The notes beneath the pieces are model-generated. The model searched no databases, had not been told where the DNA came from, and was given only the letters and a program-made list of their open reading frames with translations. Positions 16,446 to 28,067 of a DNA stretch of 45,440 nucleotides are shown one piece after another. Position numbers and translations under genes: made by a program. Origin of the DNA: Xanthobacteraceae bacterium (GTDB taxonomy: Bacteria; Pseudomonadota; Alphaproteobacteria; Rhizobiales; Xanthobacteraceae); contig JASHQI010000128.1 in the NCBI GenBank assembly GCA_030037645.1, positions 1-45,440 of the forward strand. Direction: 5' to 3'. Every line of letters begins with the position of its first letter. The stretch's first letter is position 1.

Positions 16446-17969
16446 GTGCGACGCGTCGAAAGTTTTGGCGCGCGGCCCTGCTCCACGGCACTCATCATTA
16501 CGCTATCGCTGGCTGGATGCACCGTAGGCCCTGATTATTTCCGCGAACCCGCTCCCGTTTCGACAAAATTCAAAGAGCTCAAGGGCTGGAAGGTGGCCAC
16601 CCCGAGCGACCAATTGGCGCGCGGTCCTTGGTGGGCGCCTTATCACGATCCGAAGCTTGCCTTGCTGCTGCATCAGGTTGAGGTCTCCAATCAGACAGTC
16701 GCCGCCGATGCGGCTGCCTACGAGGAAGCACGCGCCCTTATCCGCGAGGCGCAGGCGGCTCTGTTCCCGACGCTGACGGGCAATTACACGTTTACCCGCA
16801 CGCGCACCGGACCGGCGACCAATGGCACCGGAGTGTCCACGGGTGCTGGCGCTTTGTACTCGACTACCTTTGTGCCGCAGCTCAGCGGCAGTTGGGACCT
16901 CGATGTCTGGGGCAAGGTGCGCCGACAAATCGAGAGCAACGCTTCCACTGCGCAAGCCGATGCGGCCGATCTCGACAATGCCAAGCTTTCCGAGCAGGCC
17001 ATGCTTGCCACGGCCTATTTTGATCTCCGCGCGGCCGATTCACTGAGCGATCTACTCACCCGCACGGTCGTGGAATATAAGAAAAACCTTGGCATCGTGC
17101 AGAATCAATTCAACGCGGGCTACTCCGTAACGAGCGGGGACGTGGCCACTGCCAGGGCCCAGCTCGAGAACGCGCAGGCACAACTCATCAATGTCGGCGT
17201 GGAGCGCGCGCAATTCGAGCACTCCATCGCAGTGTTGATTGGCAGACCGCCCGCGGAGCTGACGATCGCATCGCACGATCTGACCGGCAGCATTCCGAAA
17301 ATTCCAGTTATGCTGCCGTCGACGCTGCTCGAGCGACGCCCCGATATCGCCGCGGCGGAACGAACCATGCAGGCGGAGAACGCGCTGATCGGCGTCGCCG
17401 TAGCCGGCTATTTTCCTGACATCACTCTGTCTGGGCTATTGGAATGGATCGGCAAGCATCCGCTGCCATTCAACGTCGCCAATGAAGTGTGGTCGCTCGG
17501 CGCGGCGGGCTCGGAACCGTTGTTCAACGGTGGGCTCACTTCGGCGCAAGTCGATGCCGCGCGCGCCGCCTATTGGCAAAGCGTGGCTAATTACCGGCAG
17601 ACTGTGCTCACCGCATTCCAACAGGTCGAAGATCAACTCGCTGCAATCCGAATTCTTTCGCAGCAGCTCGGCGTGCAGCAGGCGGCGGTCAAGGACGCTC
17701 GCACGGCGGTGGATGTCTATCTGAATCAATTTCAGGCCGGCACGGTGGCGTTTACCACCGTAGTGACGGCGGAAGTGACGTTGCTTGCCGATGAGGAAGC
17801 CGAATTGACCATCCGGCAGGACCTTTTCCTCGCTAGCGTCAGTCTGATCGAAGCTCTCGGTGGTGGATGGGACACCTCCTTGTTGCCAACCCGAGATCAG
17901 TTGGAGAAGGACTTCTCACTGTTGCCACAACTGCCCTCCAATCCGGTGCCGGTGTTGGCGAATCCATGA
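16446..17969 (+). CDS. Outer-membrane efflux lipoprotein (OprM/NodT family)
   Basis: The outer-membrane channel of a tripartite RND pump, about 507 residues. The N-terminus is a lipoprotein signal with lipobox LAGC followed by TVGPDY, the family's standard opening. The two TolC-like repeats contain ALIREAQAALFPTLTGNYTF, GSWDLDVWGKVRRQIES and LLERRPDIAAAERTMQAEN. I prefer the GTG at 16446, which gives a 24-residue leader before the lipid-carrying Cys and lies after a G-rich run; TTG at 16395 or GTG at 16404 would lengthen the leader. The adaptor and two pumps follow on the same strand after a 225-base gap. Confidence 0.88.
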   Translation: MRRVESFGARPCSTALIITLSLAGCTVGPDYFREPAPVSTKFKELKGWKVATPSDQLARGPWWAPYHDPKLALLLHQVEVSNQTVAADAAAYEEARALIREAQAALFPTLTGNYTFTRTRTGPATNGTGVSTGAGALYSTTFVPQLSGSWDLDVWGKVRRQIESNASTAQADAADLDNAKLSEQAMLATAYFDLRAADSLSDLLTRTVVEYKKNLGIVQNQFNAGYSVTSGDVATARAQLENAQAQLINVGVERAQFEHSIAVLIGRPPAELTIASHDLTGSIPKIPVMLPSTLLERRPDIAAAERTMQAENALIGVAVAGYFPDITLSGLLEWIGKHPLPFNVANEVWSLGAAGSEPLFNGGLTSAQVDAARAAYWQSVANYRQTVLTAFQQVEDQLAAIRILSQQLGVQQAAVKDARTAVDVYLNQFQAGTVAFTTVVTAEVTLLADEEAELTIRQDLFLASVSLIEALGGGWDTSLLPTRDQLEKDFSLLPQLPSNPVPVLANP

Positions 17970-18194
17970 CAGCGAGCAGCCTCGTGCGGCAATGTCAAGC
18001 CATTGATTCGTCAACAGATTCCTGGGACGCTAGGTTGGCGATTCCGTGTGCTTGCAAGATTCTCGGTCGGCATGCTGCGCAGTGCAGCAGCACGCATAAT
18101 CCCAGTTCGGCTGGGTCATTAGCGAATTTTCATTAGGCGAGGAATGTTGTCGCAGACTATTATGCGGAAAATGCTGGGATATTGACGCGCAAAT

Positions 18195-19673
18195 ATGGAC
18201 GAGCGAACGCGCACGACGGACGACGACTTGGCGCCGAACCTTCGCCGAACGGTGCCTGAACCGGACGTGAAGGGCCGGTCTTCTTCAAAATCTCGAATTG
18301 GTATCGGGCTGATCATCGTGATCGCCCTCGCTCTTGGCGGCTATCAGATTTTCCGTTGGGTCCATGCCCCGCGACCGTCGGGCGGCCGCTTTCAAGTTGG
18401 TGGCCTGCAGTCGGTCGGCGCGGCAACCGTCACGCTCGGTAATGTCCGGGTCGTGGTAAGCGCACTCGGTACCGTCACGCCGCTCGCGACGGTCACCGTG
18501 CAAACCCAGATCAGCGGTCAACTGACCCAGGTCGGCTTCACCGAAGGGCAGATGGTCCAGAAGGGCGATTTTCTGGCGCAAATCGATCCGCGCCCATACG
18601 AGATCTTGAAGGCCCAATATGAAGGCCAACTCGCCCACGACCAAGGTTTGCTTGACCAGGCGCAAATGGACCTCAAGCGCTATCAAACCCTCGCTTCGCA
18701 GAATTCGATAGCGCGCCAGCAGGCCGAGGATCAGGTCTTCATCGTGCAGCAATATGCGGGTTCGGTGAAGCAAGATCAGGGGCTGGTCGACGCCGAAACC
18801 CTCAATATCGCCTACTGTCATATTGTTTCCCCGGTGACCGGCCGTGTCGGCCTACGCTTGGTCGATCCGGGAAATTATGTGCAGACAACAACCGCTAGCA
18901 GCATCGCGGTCGTGACTCAGCTTCAGCCGATCACCGTTATCTTCTCGATTCCCGAGGATGATCTGCCGGAAATCGTGCCGCAGCTGAATGCCGGCACCAA
19001 GCTCCAGGTCACCGCATTCGATCGCTCGAATACCAAAAAACTGGCGACCGGCCAGGTTTCGGCGCTCGATAATCAGATCGACACCACGACCGGCACGGTG
19101 AAGGTCCGTGCTCAGTTCGATAATTCCGACGAGGCGTTATTTCCGAACCAGTTCGTGAACGCCCGGCTTCTCGTGGAGACGCTGCAAAAAGTCGTGACCG
19201 TTCCATCGGCTGCGATCCAGCTTGGCGCACCCGGCAGCAACGCCACTACCGGTGCGTCGGGCTCCTATGTTTACGTCGTCAACGCCGACAACACCGTCTC
19301 GGTACGCCAGATCACTACCGGCCCAACCGATGGCACCATGACAGCCGTCAACTCCGGGCTGTCTGCTGGAGAGCGCGTTGTAGTCGACGGCGCCGATCGC
19401 CTGCGCGACGGCCTTCGCGTCCGCATGTCCTCTTTGGACGGCAAGCCAATCGCAGCACCAGAGGCAGCGACCGGTACGAACAGCACAAGCACTCGCGGCA
19501 AACGTCGTTCGCAAATGGGCGCTCAGGGCACCGCTGCTCCGGGGACGACCGCTCAAGGAGCAGGCGCTCCGCCAACGGCTGCGCCCGGCATGGCCGGCCC
19601 TGCCGCAAGCCCGGGGCAAGCCCAAACCACCACGCCTACGCCCAATCAGCGCACTAACAACAGCAGCCACTAA
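18195..19673 (+). CDS. RND efflux periplasmic adaptor (membrane fusion protein, MdtA-like)
   Basis: A 492-residue adaptor linking pump and channel. An N-terminal membrane anchor (IGIGLIIVIALALGGYQIF, about residues 35-53) is followed by a lipoyl-like half (VVSALGTVTPLATVTVQTQISG), a helical hairpin (about 140-200), the second lipoyl half with SPVTGRVGLRLVDPGNYV, then beta-barrel and membrane-proximal domains. The last 60 or so residues are an unusual Gly/Ala/Pro/Thr/Gln-rich tail. The gene lies 49 bases before the first pump gene. Confidence 0.92.
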   Translation: MDERTRTTDDDLAPNLRRTVPEPDVKGRSSSKSRIGIGLIIVIALALGGYQIFRWVHAPRPSGGRFQVGGLQSVGAATVTLGNVRVVVSALGTVTPLATVTVQTQISGQLTQVGFTEGQMVQKGDFLAQIDPRPYEILKAQYEGQLAHDQGLLDQAQMDLKRYQTLASQNSIARQQAEDQVFIVQQYAGSVKQDQGLVDAETLNIAYCHIVSPVTGRVGLRLVDPGNYVQTTTASSIAVVTQLQPITVIFSIPEDDLPEIVPQLNAGTKLQVTAFDRSNTKKLATGQVSALDNQIDTTTGTVKVRAQFDNSDEALFPNQFVNARLLVETLQKVVTVPSAAIQLGAPGSNATTGASGSYVYVVNADNTVSVRQITTGPTDGTMTAVNSGLSAGERVVVDGADRLRDGLRVRMSSLDGKPIAAPEAATGTNSTSTRGKRRSQMGAQGTAAPGTTAQGAGAPPTAAPGMAGPAASPGQAQTTTPTPNQRTNNSSH

Positions 19674-19722
19674 CCGCGCCCGAGTGGCGGCGAGCGCATG
19701 CGCGCGACAGTGAAACGGTGCG

Positions 19723-22700
19723 ATGAACGTCTCCGAACCCTTTATCGTACGGCCGGTCGGAACCTCGCTGCTGATGGCCGCGATCATGCTTTCGGGCATT
19801 GTCGCGTATTCCTTCCTGCCGTTGTCGACGCTGCCAGAAGTCGACTATCCGACGATCCAGGTGCAGACCCTTTATCCGGGTGCCAGCCCGGAAGTGATCA
19901 CCTCCTCGGTGACGGCTCCCTTGGAGCGGCAGTTCGGCGAGATGCCCGGACTGAACGAGATGACGTCGGCGAGCTCCGGCGGCGCATCCGTGATCACCCT
20001 TCAGTTCAGCCTCGACCTCGACCTCGATGTCGCCGAGCAGGAGGTCCAGGCGGCGATCAATGCGGCCGGCAATTTGCTGCCGGCGGATCTGCCCACGCCG
20101 CCCATCTATGCCAAGGTCAATCCCGCCGATGCGCCGATCCTGACGATTGCAGTTACGTCCAAAACCTTGGCGCTGACCGATCTTGAGGATTTGAGCGAGA
20201 CCAGGATCGCCCAAAAAATCTCGCAAGTGACCGGCGTCGGGCTTGTCACCGTGAGCGGCGGACAACGACCGGCGGTCCGCATACAACTCAACCCGCAAGC
20301 ACTCGCCGCTTATGGCCTCAATATCGACGACGTTCGAACCACAATCGGCAATCTGAACGTCAACACGCCGAAAGGAAATTTCGACGGCCCCGCCCAAGCC
20401 TCGACGATCAATGCCAACGATCAACTCACCAGCGCGACGCAATATCAAAATCTGATCGTGGCCTACCGGGATGGCAACCCGGTGCGGCTGTCGGACGTGG
20501 CCACCATCGTCAGCGGCGCCGAAAACACCAAACTTGGCGCCTGGGCCAACACAACCCCCGCGATCATCCTCAGCGTTCAGCGCCAACCGGGCGCCAATAT
20601 CATTCAGGTTGTCGACCGCATTCAGACTCTGCTGCCGCAAATCTTGTCCACGCTGCCGTCAGCCGTCGATTTCTCGGTCATGAGCGACCGAACCGTCACG
20701 ATCCGAGCGTCTGTCGCCGATGTTGAATTCGAACTGAGCCTCGCTGTTGTGCTGGTCGTGGTTGTGATTTTTCTGTTCCTGCGCACGCTGCCGGGCACCA
20801 TCATTCCCAGCCTTTCCGTGCCGCTGTCGCTCGTCGGCACTTTCGGCGCCATGTATCTTCTGGGCTTTAGCCTGGACAACCTCTCACTCATGGCGCTGAC
20901 GATCGCCACCGGTTTCGTCGTCGACGACGCCATCGTCATGATCGAGAACATCGCCAGATTTGTCGAGGGCGGGATGGATCCGCTCGATGCCGCGCTGCGG
21001 GGATCGGAGCAGATCGGATTTACCATCATTTCGTTGACGATTTCGCTCATCGCCGTGTTGATACCGCTGCTGTTCATGGGCGAGGTCGTCGGCCGTCTGT
21101 TTCATGAATTCGCCATCACGCTGGCGGTCACGATCGTCATTTCTGCCGTTGTGTCGCTGACACTGGTGCCGATGATGTGCGCCAGGTTGATCCGTCATTA
21201 TCCCGAAGCCGAGCGTAGCCGCTTCGATGTCGTGGCGGAACGCGCCTTCAACTCGGTGATCGCCCAGTATGGCCGCGCGCTGAACTGGGTATTGGACCGG
21301 CAGCCGCTCACATTGCTGGTCGCGATACTCACGCTCGCGTTCACCCTGCTTCTCTACGACCTGATCCCAAAGGGATTCTTCCCGGTTCAGGATACCGGGC
21401 TCATTCAGGCCATTACCGAAGCGTCGCAAAGCATTTCCTACCAGGCGATGGCAAATCTTCAGAACCAGCTCGCCGAGGTCATCCTGAAGGACCCGGATGT
21501 CGTCAATCTCAGTTCCTTTGTCGGCGTAGACGGCACAAATGAAACTCTCAACAGCGGCCGCTTCCTCATTTCACTTAAGCCGCACGACGAGCGCAGGCTC
21601 AACGCCAGCCAGATCATTCAACGGCTGCAGAAGGAAGCCTCCGGCGTCGTCGGCATTACGCTTTACATGCAGCCGGTGCAGGATTTGACCATCGATTCAA
21701 CGATCAATCGTGCGGCGTATAATTTTGTCCTTGAGGACGCCAATTCATCGGAATTCAACACCTGGGTGCCAAGGCTGCTGCAGCGATTAAACCAGTTGCC
21801 GCAGATCACTAATGTTTCAAGCGATATGCAGCAGCAGGGATTGACCGTCGATCTCGTCATCGATCGTGCGACGGCCAGCCGCTTCGGTATCACGCCCGCC
21901 ACGGTCGACAATGCGCTCTACGATTCATTCGGGCAGCGCATTGTCTCGACGATCTACACCCAGTCGAACCAATACCGCGTCATCCTTGAGCTCGATCCGG
22001 CGCTGCAAAAATCGCTGAACGGCCTATCTGCCATCTATCTGCCGTCCTCATCGTCCTCGACCAATGGCCAGGTGCCGCTTTCCGCCATCGCCCACATTGT
22101 CAAGCAGTCCGGACCATTGGTGATCACGCATTTCGGTCAGTTTCCCGCGACAACGATTTCGTTCGACACGGCACCCGGAGTCTCGCTCGGCGCCGCCATC
22201 GACGCCATCCAACAAGCGGAGAACGGGGTCAAGCTTCCCGACAGCTTCATAACCGCGTTCCAAGGCACTGCGGCGGCCTTCCAGTCGTCGTTGACCAACG
22301 AGGCATTCCTGATCATCGCCGCCATAGCGGCGATGTATATCGTGCTTGGCGTCCTCTACGAGAGTTTCGTGCACCCGATCACGATTCTATCGACCTTGCC
22401 GTCGGCGGGTGTCGGCGCACTAATGTCGTTGATGCTGCTGCATTACGACCTCGACGTCATCGCCATCATCGGCATCATTCTCCTCATCGGCATTGTCAAG
22501 AAAAACGCGATCATGATGATCGACTTCGCGCTGGAGGCTGAACGCGTCGAGGGTCACACGCCCCGTGAGGCGATCTATCAGGCGTGCTTGCTGCGGTTTC
22601 GGCCGATCATGATGACCACCATGGCCGCGATACTCGGCGCTTTGCCGTTGTTGTTGGGCACCGGCACCGGCTCCGAATTGCGCCAGCCGCTCGGTCTCGC

Positions 22701-22842
22701 CATTGTCGGCGGGTTGATTGTCAGTCAGATGCTGACTCTGTTCACAACGCCGGTCATCTATCTGTACTTCGATCGCCTGGCCTTGCGCCTGACCGGGCGG
22801 CGCCCCACCAACCCGCTGGCGCGCGGCGAGCCGGCAGAATGA
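19723..22842 (+). CDS. RND efflux inner-membrane pump, first paralog (MdtB-like)
   Basis: A 1039-residue HAE1-type resistance-nodulation-division transporter that exports hydrophobic compounds using proton flow. It opens [20 protein letters not shown] (first membrane helix). The paired Asp of helix 4 required for proton relay is in [16 protein letters not shown] (about residues 400-410). Periplasmic porter loops and the second membrane half ([28 protein letters not shown]) are complete. Its stop overlaps the start of the second pump (ATGA), as in MdtABC operons, where two different pump subunits form a heterotrimer. Confidence 0.95.
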   Translation: MNVSEPFIVRPVGTSLLMAAIMLSGIVAYSFLPLSTLPEVDYPTIQVQTLYPGASPEVITSSVTAPLERQFGEMPGLNEMTSASSGGASVITLQFSLDLDLDVAEQEVQAAINAAGNLLPADLPTPPIYAKVNPADAPILTIAVTSKTLALTDLEDLSETRIAQKISQVTGVGLVTVSGGQRPAVRIQLNPQALAAYGLNIDDVRTTIGNLNVNTPKGNFDGPAQASTINANDQLTSATQYQNLIVAYRDGNPVRLSDVATIVSGAENTKLGAWANTTPAIILSVQRQPGANIIQVVDRIQTLLPQILSTLPSAVDFSVMSDRTVTIRASVADVEFELSLAVVLVVVVIFLFLRTLPGTIIPSLSVPLSLVGTFGAMYLLGFSLDNLSLMALTIATGFVVDDAIVMIENIARFVEGGMDPLDAALRGSEQIGFTIISLTISLIAVLIPLLFMGEVVGRLFHEFAITLAVTIVISAVVSLTLVPMMCARLIRHYPEAERSRFDVVAERAFNSVIAQYGRALNWVLDRQPLTLLVAILTLAFTLLLYDLIPKGFFPVQDTGLIQAITEASQSISYQAMANLQNQLAEVILKDPDVVNLSSFVGVDGTNETLNSGRFLISLKPHDERRLNASQIIQRLQKEASGVVGITLYMQPVQDLTIDSTINRAAYNFVLEDANSSEFNTWVPRLLQRLNQLPQITNVSSDMQQQGLTVDLVIDRATASRFGITPATVDNALYDSFGQRIVSTIYTQSNQYRVILELDPALQKSLNGLSAIYLPSSSSSTNGQVPLSAIAHIVKQSGPLVITHFGQFPATTISFDTAPGVSLGAAIDAIQQAENGVKLPDSFITAFQGTAAAFQSSLTNEAFLIIAAIAAMYIVLGVLYESFVHPITILSTLPSAGVGALMSLMLLHYDLDVIAIIGIILLIGIVKKNAIMMIDFALEAERVEGHTPREAIYQACLLRFRPIMMTTMAAILGALPLLLGTGTGSELRQPLGLAIVGGLIVSQMLTLFTTPVIYLYFDRLALRLTGRRPTNPLARGEPAE

Positions 22843-25800
22843 ACATTTCGGCGCCATTCATCGCCCGTCCGGTGGCGACGACGCTGCTTACACTCGGCAT
22901 CGCTTTGTCCGGGGCTCTTGCGTTCTCGAGATTGCCGGTCTCCCCGCTGCCGCAGGTGGAATACCCCACGATTTCGGTTTCCGCACAACTTCCCGGGGCC
23001 AGCCCGGAGACGGTCGCAACCAGCGTCGCGGAACCGCTTGAGCGCCATCTCGGACAGATTTCCGACGTTACCGAAATGACGTCGAAGAGCGGTATCGGGC
23101 AAACTCGCATTACGCTGCAATTCGACCTCAGCCGCGACATTGATGGAGCGGCGCGCGACGTGCAGGCGGCCATCAACGCCGCCCGCGCCGATCTGCCGGC
23201 GAACCTGAAAAGCAATCCGACCTACCGCAAGGTCAATCCTGCCGACGCGCCGATTCTCATTTTGGCGATGACTTCGAAGACGTTGACGCAAGGACAAATG
23301 TATGACGCGGCCAGCAACGTCTTTGAGCAACGGCTGTCGCAGGTCAGCGGCATCGGACAGGTGATCATCGGCGGCTCGGCGCTGCCCGCGGTCCGCGTTG
23401 AGCTCAATCCGCAGGCGCTCTTCAAGTACGGCATCGGTCTCGAAGACGTGCGCGCCGCACTGGCATCCGCCAATGCCAATAGCCCGAAAGGGATTATCGA
23501 CGAGGGCAACCAGCGGTATCAACTTTACACCAACGATCAGGCCACCAAGGCTGCGGATTATAGGGACCTTGTCATCGCGTATCGCAATGGCGCCGCGGTG
23601 CAATTGAAAGATGTCGCCCAAGTCAACGACTCGGTCGAGGACTTGCGCAATCTCGGATTGGCCGATGGTCAACGCTCGGTGCTGGTCATTCTGTTCCCTC
23701 AGCCGGGCGCGAACATCATCGACACCATTGATCAAGTCAAAGCGCAGTTGCCGCACTTGCAGGCGGCAATGCCGGCCGACGTCAATGTGACCGTCGCCAT
23801 CGATCGAAGCACCACGATCCGTCAGTCGCTTCACGACACGGAGTTGACGCTGGTCATTGCGATCACGCTCGTCATCATGGTCGTCTTTCTTTATCTGCGA
23901 GACATACGTGCGACGATCATTCCCGGCGTCGCGGTACCGATCTCGATCCTCGGCACGTTCGGCGGGATGTATCTTTTCGGCTACAGCCTCGACATCCTGT
24001 CACTGATGGCGCTCACCATCGCCACCGGCTTCGTCGTCGACGACGCGATCGTCGTGCTTGAGAATATCTCCCGTCACCTGGAAGGCGGCATGCCACCCAT
24101 GCAGGCCGCACTCCGTGGCGCGCGCGAGGTGGGCTTCACCGTCCTGTCGATCAGTCTTTCTTTAATCGCGGTGTTTGTTCCCATCCTGCTGATGGGCGGC
24201 ATCCTCGGCAGGCTATTCCGCGAATTCACGATCACGCTCTCTCTCGCTATTCTGATCTCGCTCGCGATCTCGCTCACCACCACGCCGATGATGTGCATGC
24301 AATTCCTACGATCGCGTTCGCCACAGCGGGGATCCAGCAGGCCGACACTGTTTCAACGCGTTCTCGGCGGATATGAACGTTCCCTCGGCTGGGCGTTGCG
24401 CCACAGTCGCTTGGTGATGCTGATCTTTTTCACCGTGTTTGGATTGAACATCTTCTTGTTCATCATCGTACCCAAAGGATTCTTTCCCGAGGAAGACACC
24501 GGACGGCTGATCGGCTCGCTTCAGGCCGATCAAAGCATTTCGTTTCAGGCGATGACGCAAAAGCTGCGGCAAATGATGGCCATCGTCCAGGCCGATCCGG
24601 CCGTGCAAACGGTGGTGGGCTATACCGGGACCGGCGGCGGCGGATACGGGCAGATCAACACCGGCTCCGTGTTCGTGTCGCTCAAGCCGATTTCCGAGCG
24701 CCCCCCGGTCGATCAGGTCATCGCACGCCTGCGGCCGAAGCTCGCCCAGGTCCCGGGCGGGCGCCTCTTCCTCGTCGCCGTCCAGGACATCCGCGCCGGC
24801 GGCAGGCAGAGCAACTCCGAATATCAGTACACACTGCAGTCCGACAGCGCGGACGATCTGTTCACCTGGACGCCGAAGCTTGTGCAAGCGCTCGAGCACA
24901 GTTCGGTGCTGGCTGATGTGAACTCCGATCAACAGCAGAAAGGGCTTGAGAGCGATCTGGTCTACGATCGCGACACTGCCGCACGCCTCGGTGTAACGCC
25001 GGCACAAATCGACAATACTCTTTACGACGCGTTCGGACAGCGTCAGGTGTCCGTTATCTACAGCGCCATCAACCAATACCACGTGGTCATGGAAATCGAC
25101 CCGCGCTATACGCAATTCCCGGCGTCGCTGCGCGACATTTACGTGGCCACCTCGGGCGGCGGCGCTTCCGGCACTGCGTCATCGAACGCGCCGGCAGGAA
25201 CCGTTACGGCATCCACCAACAGCAGTTCCAGCAACACCACCTCCACCTCAGCGACGGCAGCGGCAAGCGCCAACAATAATTCAGCACGCAACGCGGCCAT
25301 CAATTCCCTCGCCACCGCAGGGAAAGGCAACACATCGTCAGGCGCCGCAGTGAGCACGAGTCAGGAAACGATGATTCCGCTTGCCGCCGTCGCGCATTAC
25401 AAGGCGGGCAACACTCCCTTGGCGGTCAATCATCAGGGATTGTTTGTCGCATCGACCATTTCATTCGACCTGCAACCAGGCGCGACGCTGGGAGAAGCTG
25501 CGAGTGAAATCAATGAAGCCATAAACGAAATACATATGCCGGTCTCGATCCACGGCAGCCTTGCCGGCACCGCGCAGGTTTTTCAGCAATCGCTCAATAA
25601 CGAACCGGTCCTGATCGCCGCCGCAATCGCTGCTGTCTATATCCTTCTCGGCGTGCTTTATGAGAGCTATATCCATCCCATCACAATTCTTTCGACACTG
25701 CCGTCGGCCGGCGTCGGAGCGCTTCTGGCCCTGATGCTGTTTCACACCGAGTTCGACATCATTGGCATGATCGGCGTGATACTGCTGATTGGGATCGTCA

Positions 25801-26150
25801 AAAAGAACGCGATCATGATGATCGATTTCGCCCTCGATGCGAAGCGATCGCACAATCTGAATGCCTACGATGCGATCTATCAGGCCTGCGTGTTGCGTTT
25901 TCGGCCGATCATGATGACGACCACGGCGGCGATCCTCGGCGCGGTGCCGCTGGCACTGAGTTTTGGCAACGGCGGAGAAATCCGCCGGCCCTTGGGTATA
26001 TCGATCATGGGCGGCCTGCTCATCAGCCAGTTGCTGACGCTTTACACGACGCCCGTCCTCTACCTGTATCTCGACCGCTTCGGCCTGTGGATTTTGCACT
26101 TGCGGCAGCGGCTGGTGCCTCGCCTGTTCAGCCCTCGGCCCGCGTCGTAG
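22839..26150 (+). CDS. RND efflux inner-membrane pump, second paralog (MdtC-like) with Ser/Asn-rich insert
   Basis: A 1103-residue HAE1-type RND pump, about 60 residues longer than the first paralog. The ATG at 22839 overlaps the upstream stop; the frame is open further upstream but that is inside the first pump gene. The proton-relay motif [16 protein letters not shown] is near residue 400 and the second half has [20 protein letters not shown]. The extra length lies in one low-complexity insertion of Ser, Asn, Thr, Ala and Gly (about residues 768-845) in the second periplasmic porter region. All core motifs are intact, so it should be functional. Confidence 0.95.
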   Translation: MNISAPFIARPVATTLLTLGIALSGALAFSRLPVSPLPQVEYPTISVSAQLPGASPETVATSVAEPLERHLGQISDVTEMTSKSGIGQTRITLQFDLSRDIDGAARDVQAAINAARADLPANLKSNPTYRKVNPADAPILILAMTSKTLTQGQMYDAASNVFEQRLSQVSGIGQVIIGGSALPAVRVELNPQALFKYGIGLEDVRAALASANANSPKGIIDEGNQRYQLYTNDQATKAADYRDLVIAYRNGAAVQLKDVAQVNDSVEDLRNLGLADGQRSVLVILFPQPGANIIDTIDQVKAQLPHLQAAMPADVNVTVAIDRSTTIRQSLHDTELTLVIAITLVIMVVFLYLRDIRATIIPGVAVPISILGTFGGMYLFGYSLDILSLMALTIATGFVVDDAIVVLENISRHLEGGMPPMQAALRGAREVGFTVLSISLSLIAVFVPILLMGGILGRLFREFTITLSLAILISLAISLTTTPMMCMQFLRSRSPQRGSSRPTLFQRVLGGYERSLGWALRHSRLVMLIFFTVFGLNIFLFIIVPKGFFPEEDTGRLIGSLQADQSISFQAMTQKLRQMMAIVQADPAVQTVVGYTGTGGGGYGQINTGSVFVSLKPISERPPVDQVIARLRPKLAQVPGGRLFLVAVQDIRAGGRQSNSEYQYTLQSDSADDLFTWTPKLVQALEHSSVLADVNSDQQQKGLESDLVYDRDTAARLGVTPAQIDNTLYDAFGQRQVSVIYSAINQYHVVMEIDPRYTQFPASLRDIYVATSGGGASGTASSNAPAGTVTASTNSSSSNTTSTSATAAASANNNSARNAAINSLATAGKGNTSSGAAVSTSQETMIPLAAVAHYKAGNTPLAVNHQGLFVASTISFDLQPGATLGEAASEINEAINEIHMPVSIHGSLAGTAQVFQQSLNNEPVLIAAAIAAVYILLGVLYESYIHPITILSTLPSAGVGALLALMLFHTEFDIIGMIGVILLIGIVKKNAIMMIDFALDAKRSHNLNAYDAIYQACVLRFRPIMMTTTAAILGAVPLALSFGNGGEIRRPLGISIMGGLLISQLLTLYTTPVLYLYLDRFGLWILHLRQRLVPRLFSPRPAS

Positions 26151-26178
26151 CTCGGTTTTGCACGGCGCAAACGACCGC

Positions 26179-26484
26179 TCAACGGATGTACAGCGGCCTG
26201 CGGCTATAACAGCAGGGCACAGGCGAAACCTCAGGTCGTGGGCCAAGCACCGCACGCAGTCGCAGGATTTTTGCGCGCGCCCAGGTGATGATCGGCCCCT
26301 TATAAGCGTCATCCACGTCGGGATTCGCCTCCAAATAGTCGATGAGGTTCGTCAGCCTATAGATGCTATCGCCCCCGCAGCCATAACAAACGTCGGGCGC
26401 GCCAACGGCCTGTTGTGCCGCCGCCGCGGGTAATCTACTGCAGGCGAGAACAAGCACGATGCAAAGACAATAAATACGTCCCAT
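26179..26484 (-). CDS. Small secreted cysteine-containing protein
   Basis: A 101-residue protein with a signal peptide (hydrophobic core IYCLCIVLVLACS, cleavage near AAAAQQ). The mature part has CYGCGG, a helical acidic middle (NLIDYLEANPDVDDAYKG) and a C-terminal PCCYSRRPLYIR. GGAG lies 8 bases before the ATG, which supports it as a real gene. Its end is convergent with the RND operon, 28 bases from the last pump's stop. I do not know a function. Confidence 0.75.
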   Translation of the reverse strand: MGRIYCLCIVLVLACSRLPAAAAQQAVGAPDVCYGCGGDSIYRLTNLIDYLEANPDVDDAYKGPIITWARAKILRLRAVLGPRPEVSPVPCCYSRRPLYIR

Positions 26485-26713
26485 TGCGAACGCTCCGATG
26501 CCGCGTGAAACGCTGGCGGGGATGATAATCCGGTATTATTCGGAAGCAAGGCCGTCGAAGGATTTACCGCTCATCGCCGACGGCAAGGCGAACCGCCGTT
26601 GCCGGCCGCGACAGAGACGTAACACAGGTGAATTGCAATACGGCCGAGTCCGCGCGAAAATGCGGATTATTGTCCCTTCGCTCGGACAATGACGATCGAT
26701 GGAGGTTAGGCTC

Positions 26714-27961
26714 GTGCTCTCCCAAGAAGAAAATGAATTGTTGTGCCGTGTCGGTCCCGGAACGCCGATGGGCGCTCTTATGCGCCGTTATTGGATTCCC
26801 GCGGCGTTTTCCCATCAGATAGCAAAGCCGGACAGTCCGCCGATCCGGGTCAGGCTGCTCGGCGAGAATCTGGTGTTATTCCGCGACACCCAAGGACGCG
26901 TCGGTCTGCTTGACGAGAAATGCCCGCACCGCACGGCATCGTTATTCTTCGGCCGTAACGAAGAGAGCGGCCTGCGCTGCGTCTATCACGGCATCAAGTT
27001 CGATATTGCAGGAAACTGCGTCGACCTGCCGTGCGTGCCGCAGATGAGTGAGGCTCATCGAACAAACATGCAAAGGCAGCTCAACGTTGGATCCTATCCG
27101 TGTCTGGAGCGCGGCGAGGTGGTGTGGACCTATATGGGGCCGGCCGAGCACAAGCCGGAGTTTCCCGAGCTCGAATGGACCATGTTACCGGCACCGCACC
27201 GCTACGCCACCCGGCATATCCAAGAATGCAACTGGCTGCAGGCGCTGGAGGGCGGCTTCGACGCGACGCATCTGACATTTCTGCATGGCGGCGAAAGCGA
27301 GTCGAGCCGCAAGATCGTTGCCACGCTCTACGACGTCATTCCGACGGATTTTGGCTTTGTCGTCGGCACCGGGCGCGAGCGCAGTGATGGAATTGTGATG
27401 TGGAACATGAACGTGATGTTGTCCCCGTTCCACAAGATCATCTCGTCGATCCCGCACGCCGCGCATGTTTGGGCGCCAATCGACGACAAAAATACGATGC
27501 TCTATAGCGTCGATTTCAATCCGGCGCGGCCGATGACGGAGCAGGATCTCGCCCGTTCGAAGGCCGGACTCGGGATTCACACCGAAAATTTCCCGGGCAC
27601 CGACCGTGCCGTGCGAAACAAGGCAAACGACTACCTGATCGACCGCACGTTGCAAGCGAGCGGCAAGTCCTACACGGGCATGATCGGATTTGGCACGCAG
27701 GACTGCGGCATCCAGGAATCCATGGGGCCGATCGCGGACCGGACCGCCGAACATTTGCTCGCTTGCGACGCTGCGATCGTGAAAATCAGACGGTTGCTTT
27801 TGCAGACGCTCAAAGACCATGCCGCCGGCAAGCCGTTGCCTGGAATGGATCCGGCGAGCTACCGGGTTCGTTCCGGCCGTTTCGAAGCAGCAAAGGGTGT
27901 GCCGTTCACGGATGCTATGGAGCAATACGTCCGCCGCGACACGCCGATTGCAGCCGAATAA
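26714..27961 (+). CDS. Rieske 2Fe-2S aromatic-ring oxygenase (phthalate 4,5-dioxygenase-like)
   Basis: A 415-residue oxygenase component. The Rieske cluster is held by CPHR near residue 60 and CVYHG about 20 residues later (C-x-H ... C-x2-H). The mononuclear iron site is marked by GGFDATHLTFLHGG, which gives two His ligands. The opening LSQEENELLCRVGPGTPMG and overall length fit the phthalate 4,5-dioxygenase group. I chose the GTG at 26714, with GGAGG 8 bases before it; an ATG at 26699 would add five residues. It needs a reductase, none of which is encoded nearby. The ThDP enzyme follows 106 bases downstream. Confidence 0.9.
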   Translation: MLSQEENELLCRVGPGTPMGALMRRYWIPAAFSHQIAKPDSPPIRVRLLGENLVLFRDTQGRVGLLDEKCPHRTASLFFGRNEESGLRCVYHGIKFDIAGNCVDLPCVPQMSEAHRTNMQRQLNVGSYPCLERGEVVWTYMGPAEHKPEFPELEWTMLPAPHRYATRHIQECNWLQALEGGFDATHLTFLHGGESESSRKIVATLYDVIPTDFGFVVGTGRERSDGIVMWNMNVMLSPFHKIISSIPHAAHVWAPIDDKNTMLYSVDFNPARPMTEQDLARSKAGLGIHTENFPGTDRAVRNKANDYLIDRTLQASGKSYTGMIGFGTQDCGIQESMGPIADRTAEHLLACDAAIVKIRRLLLQTLKDHAAGKPLPGMDPASYRVRSGRFEAAKGVPFTDAMEQYVRRDTPIAAE

Positions 27962-28067
27962 AGGCTTATCGGCCGCGCCGAAACCGGGCGACGACTTCGT
28001 CCGGAACCGCTTCCGCAGCCGCACGATCGTTCCGAGCGCGGCTTCATTCACCGAAAGAGCAACACAC

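Noticed and set aside
18073..18115. Two small hairpins (TGCTGC/GCAGCA and CCCAG/CTGGG) between the outer-membrane channel and adaptor genes
   Set aside because: Short stems without a T-tract in GC-rich DNA; not enough to call a terminator inside the operon.
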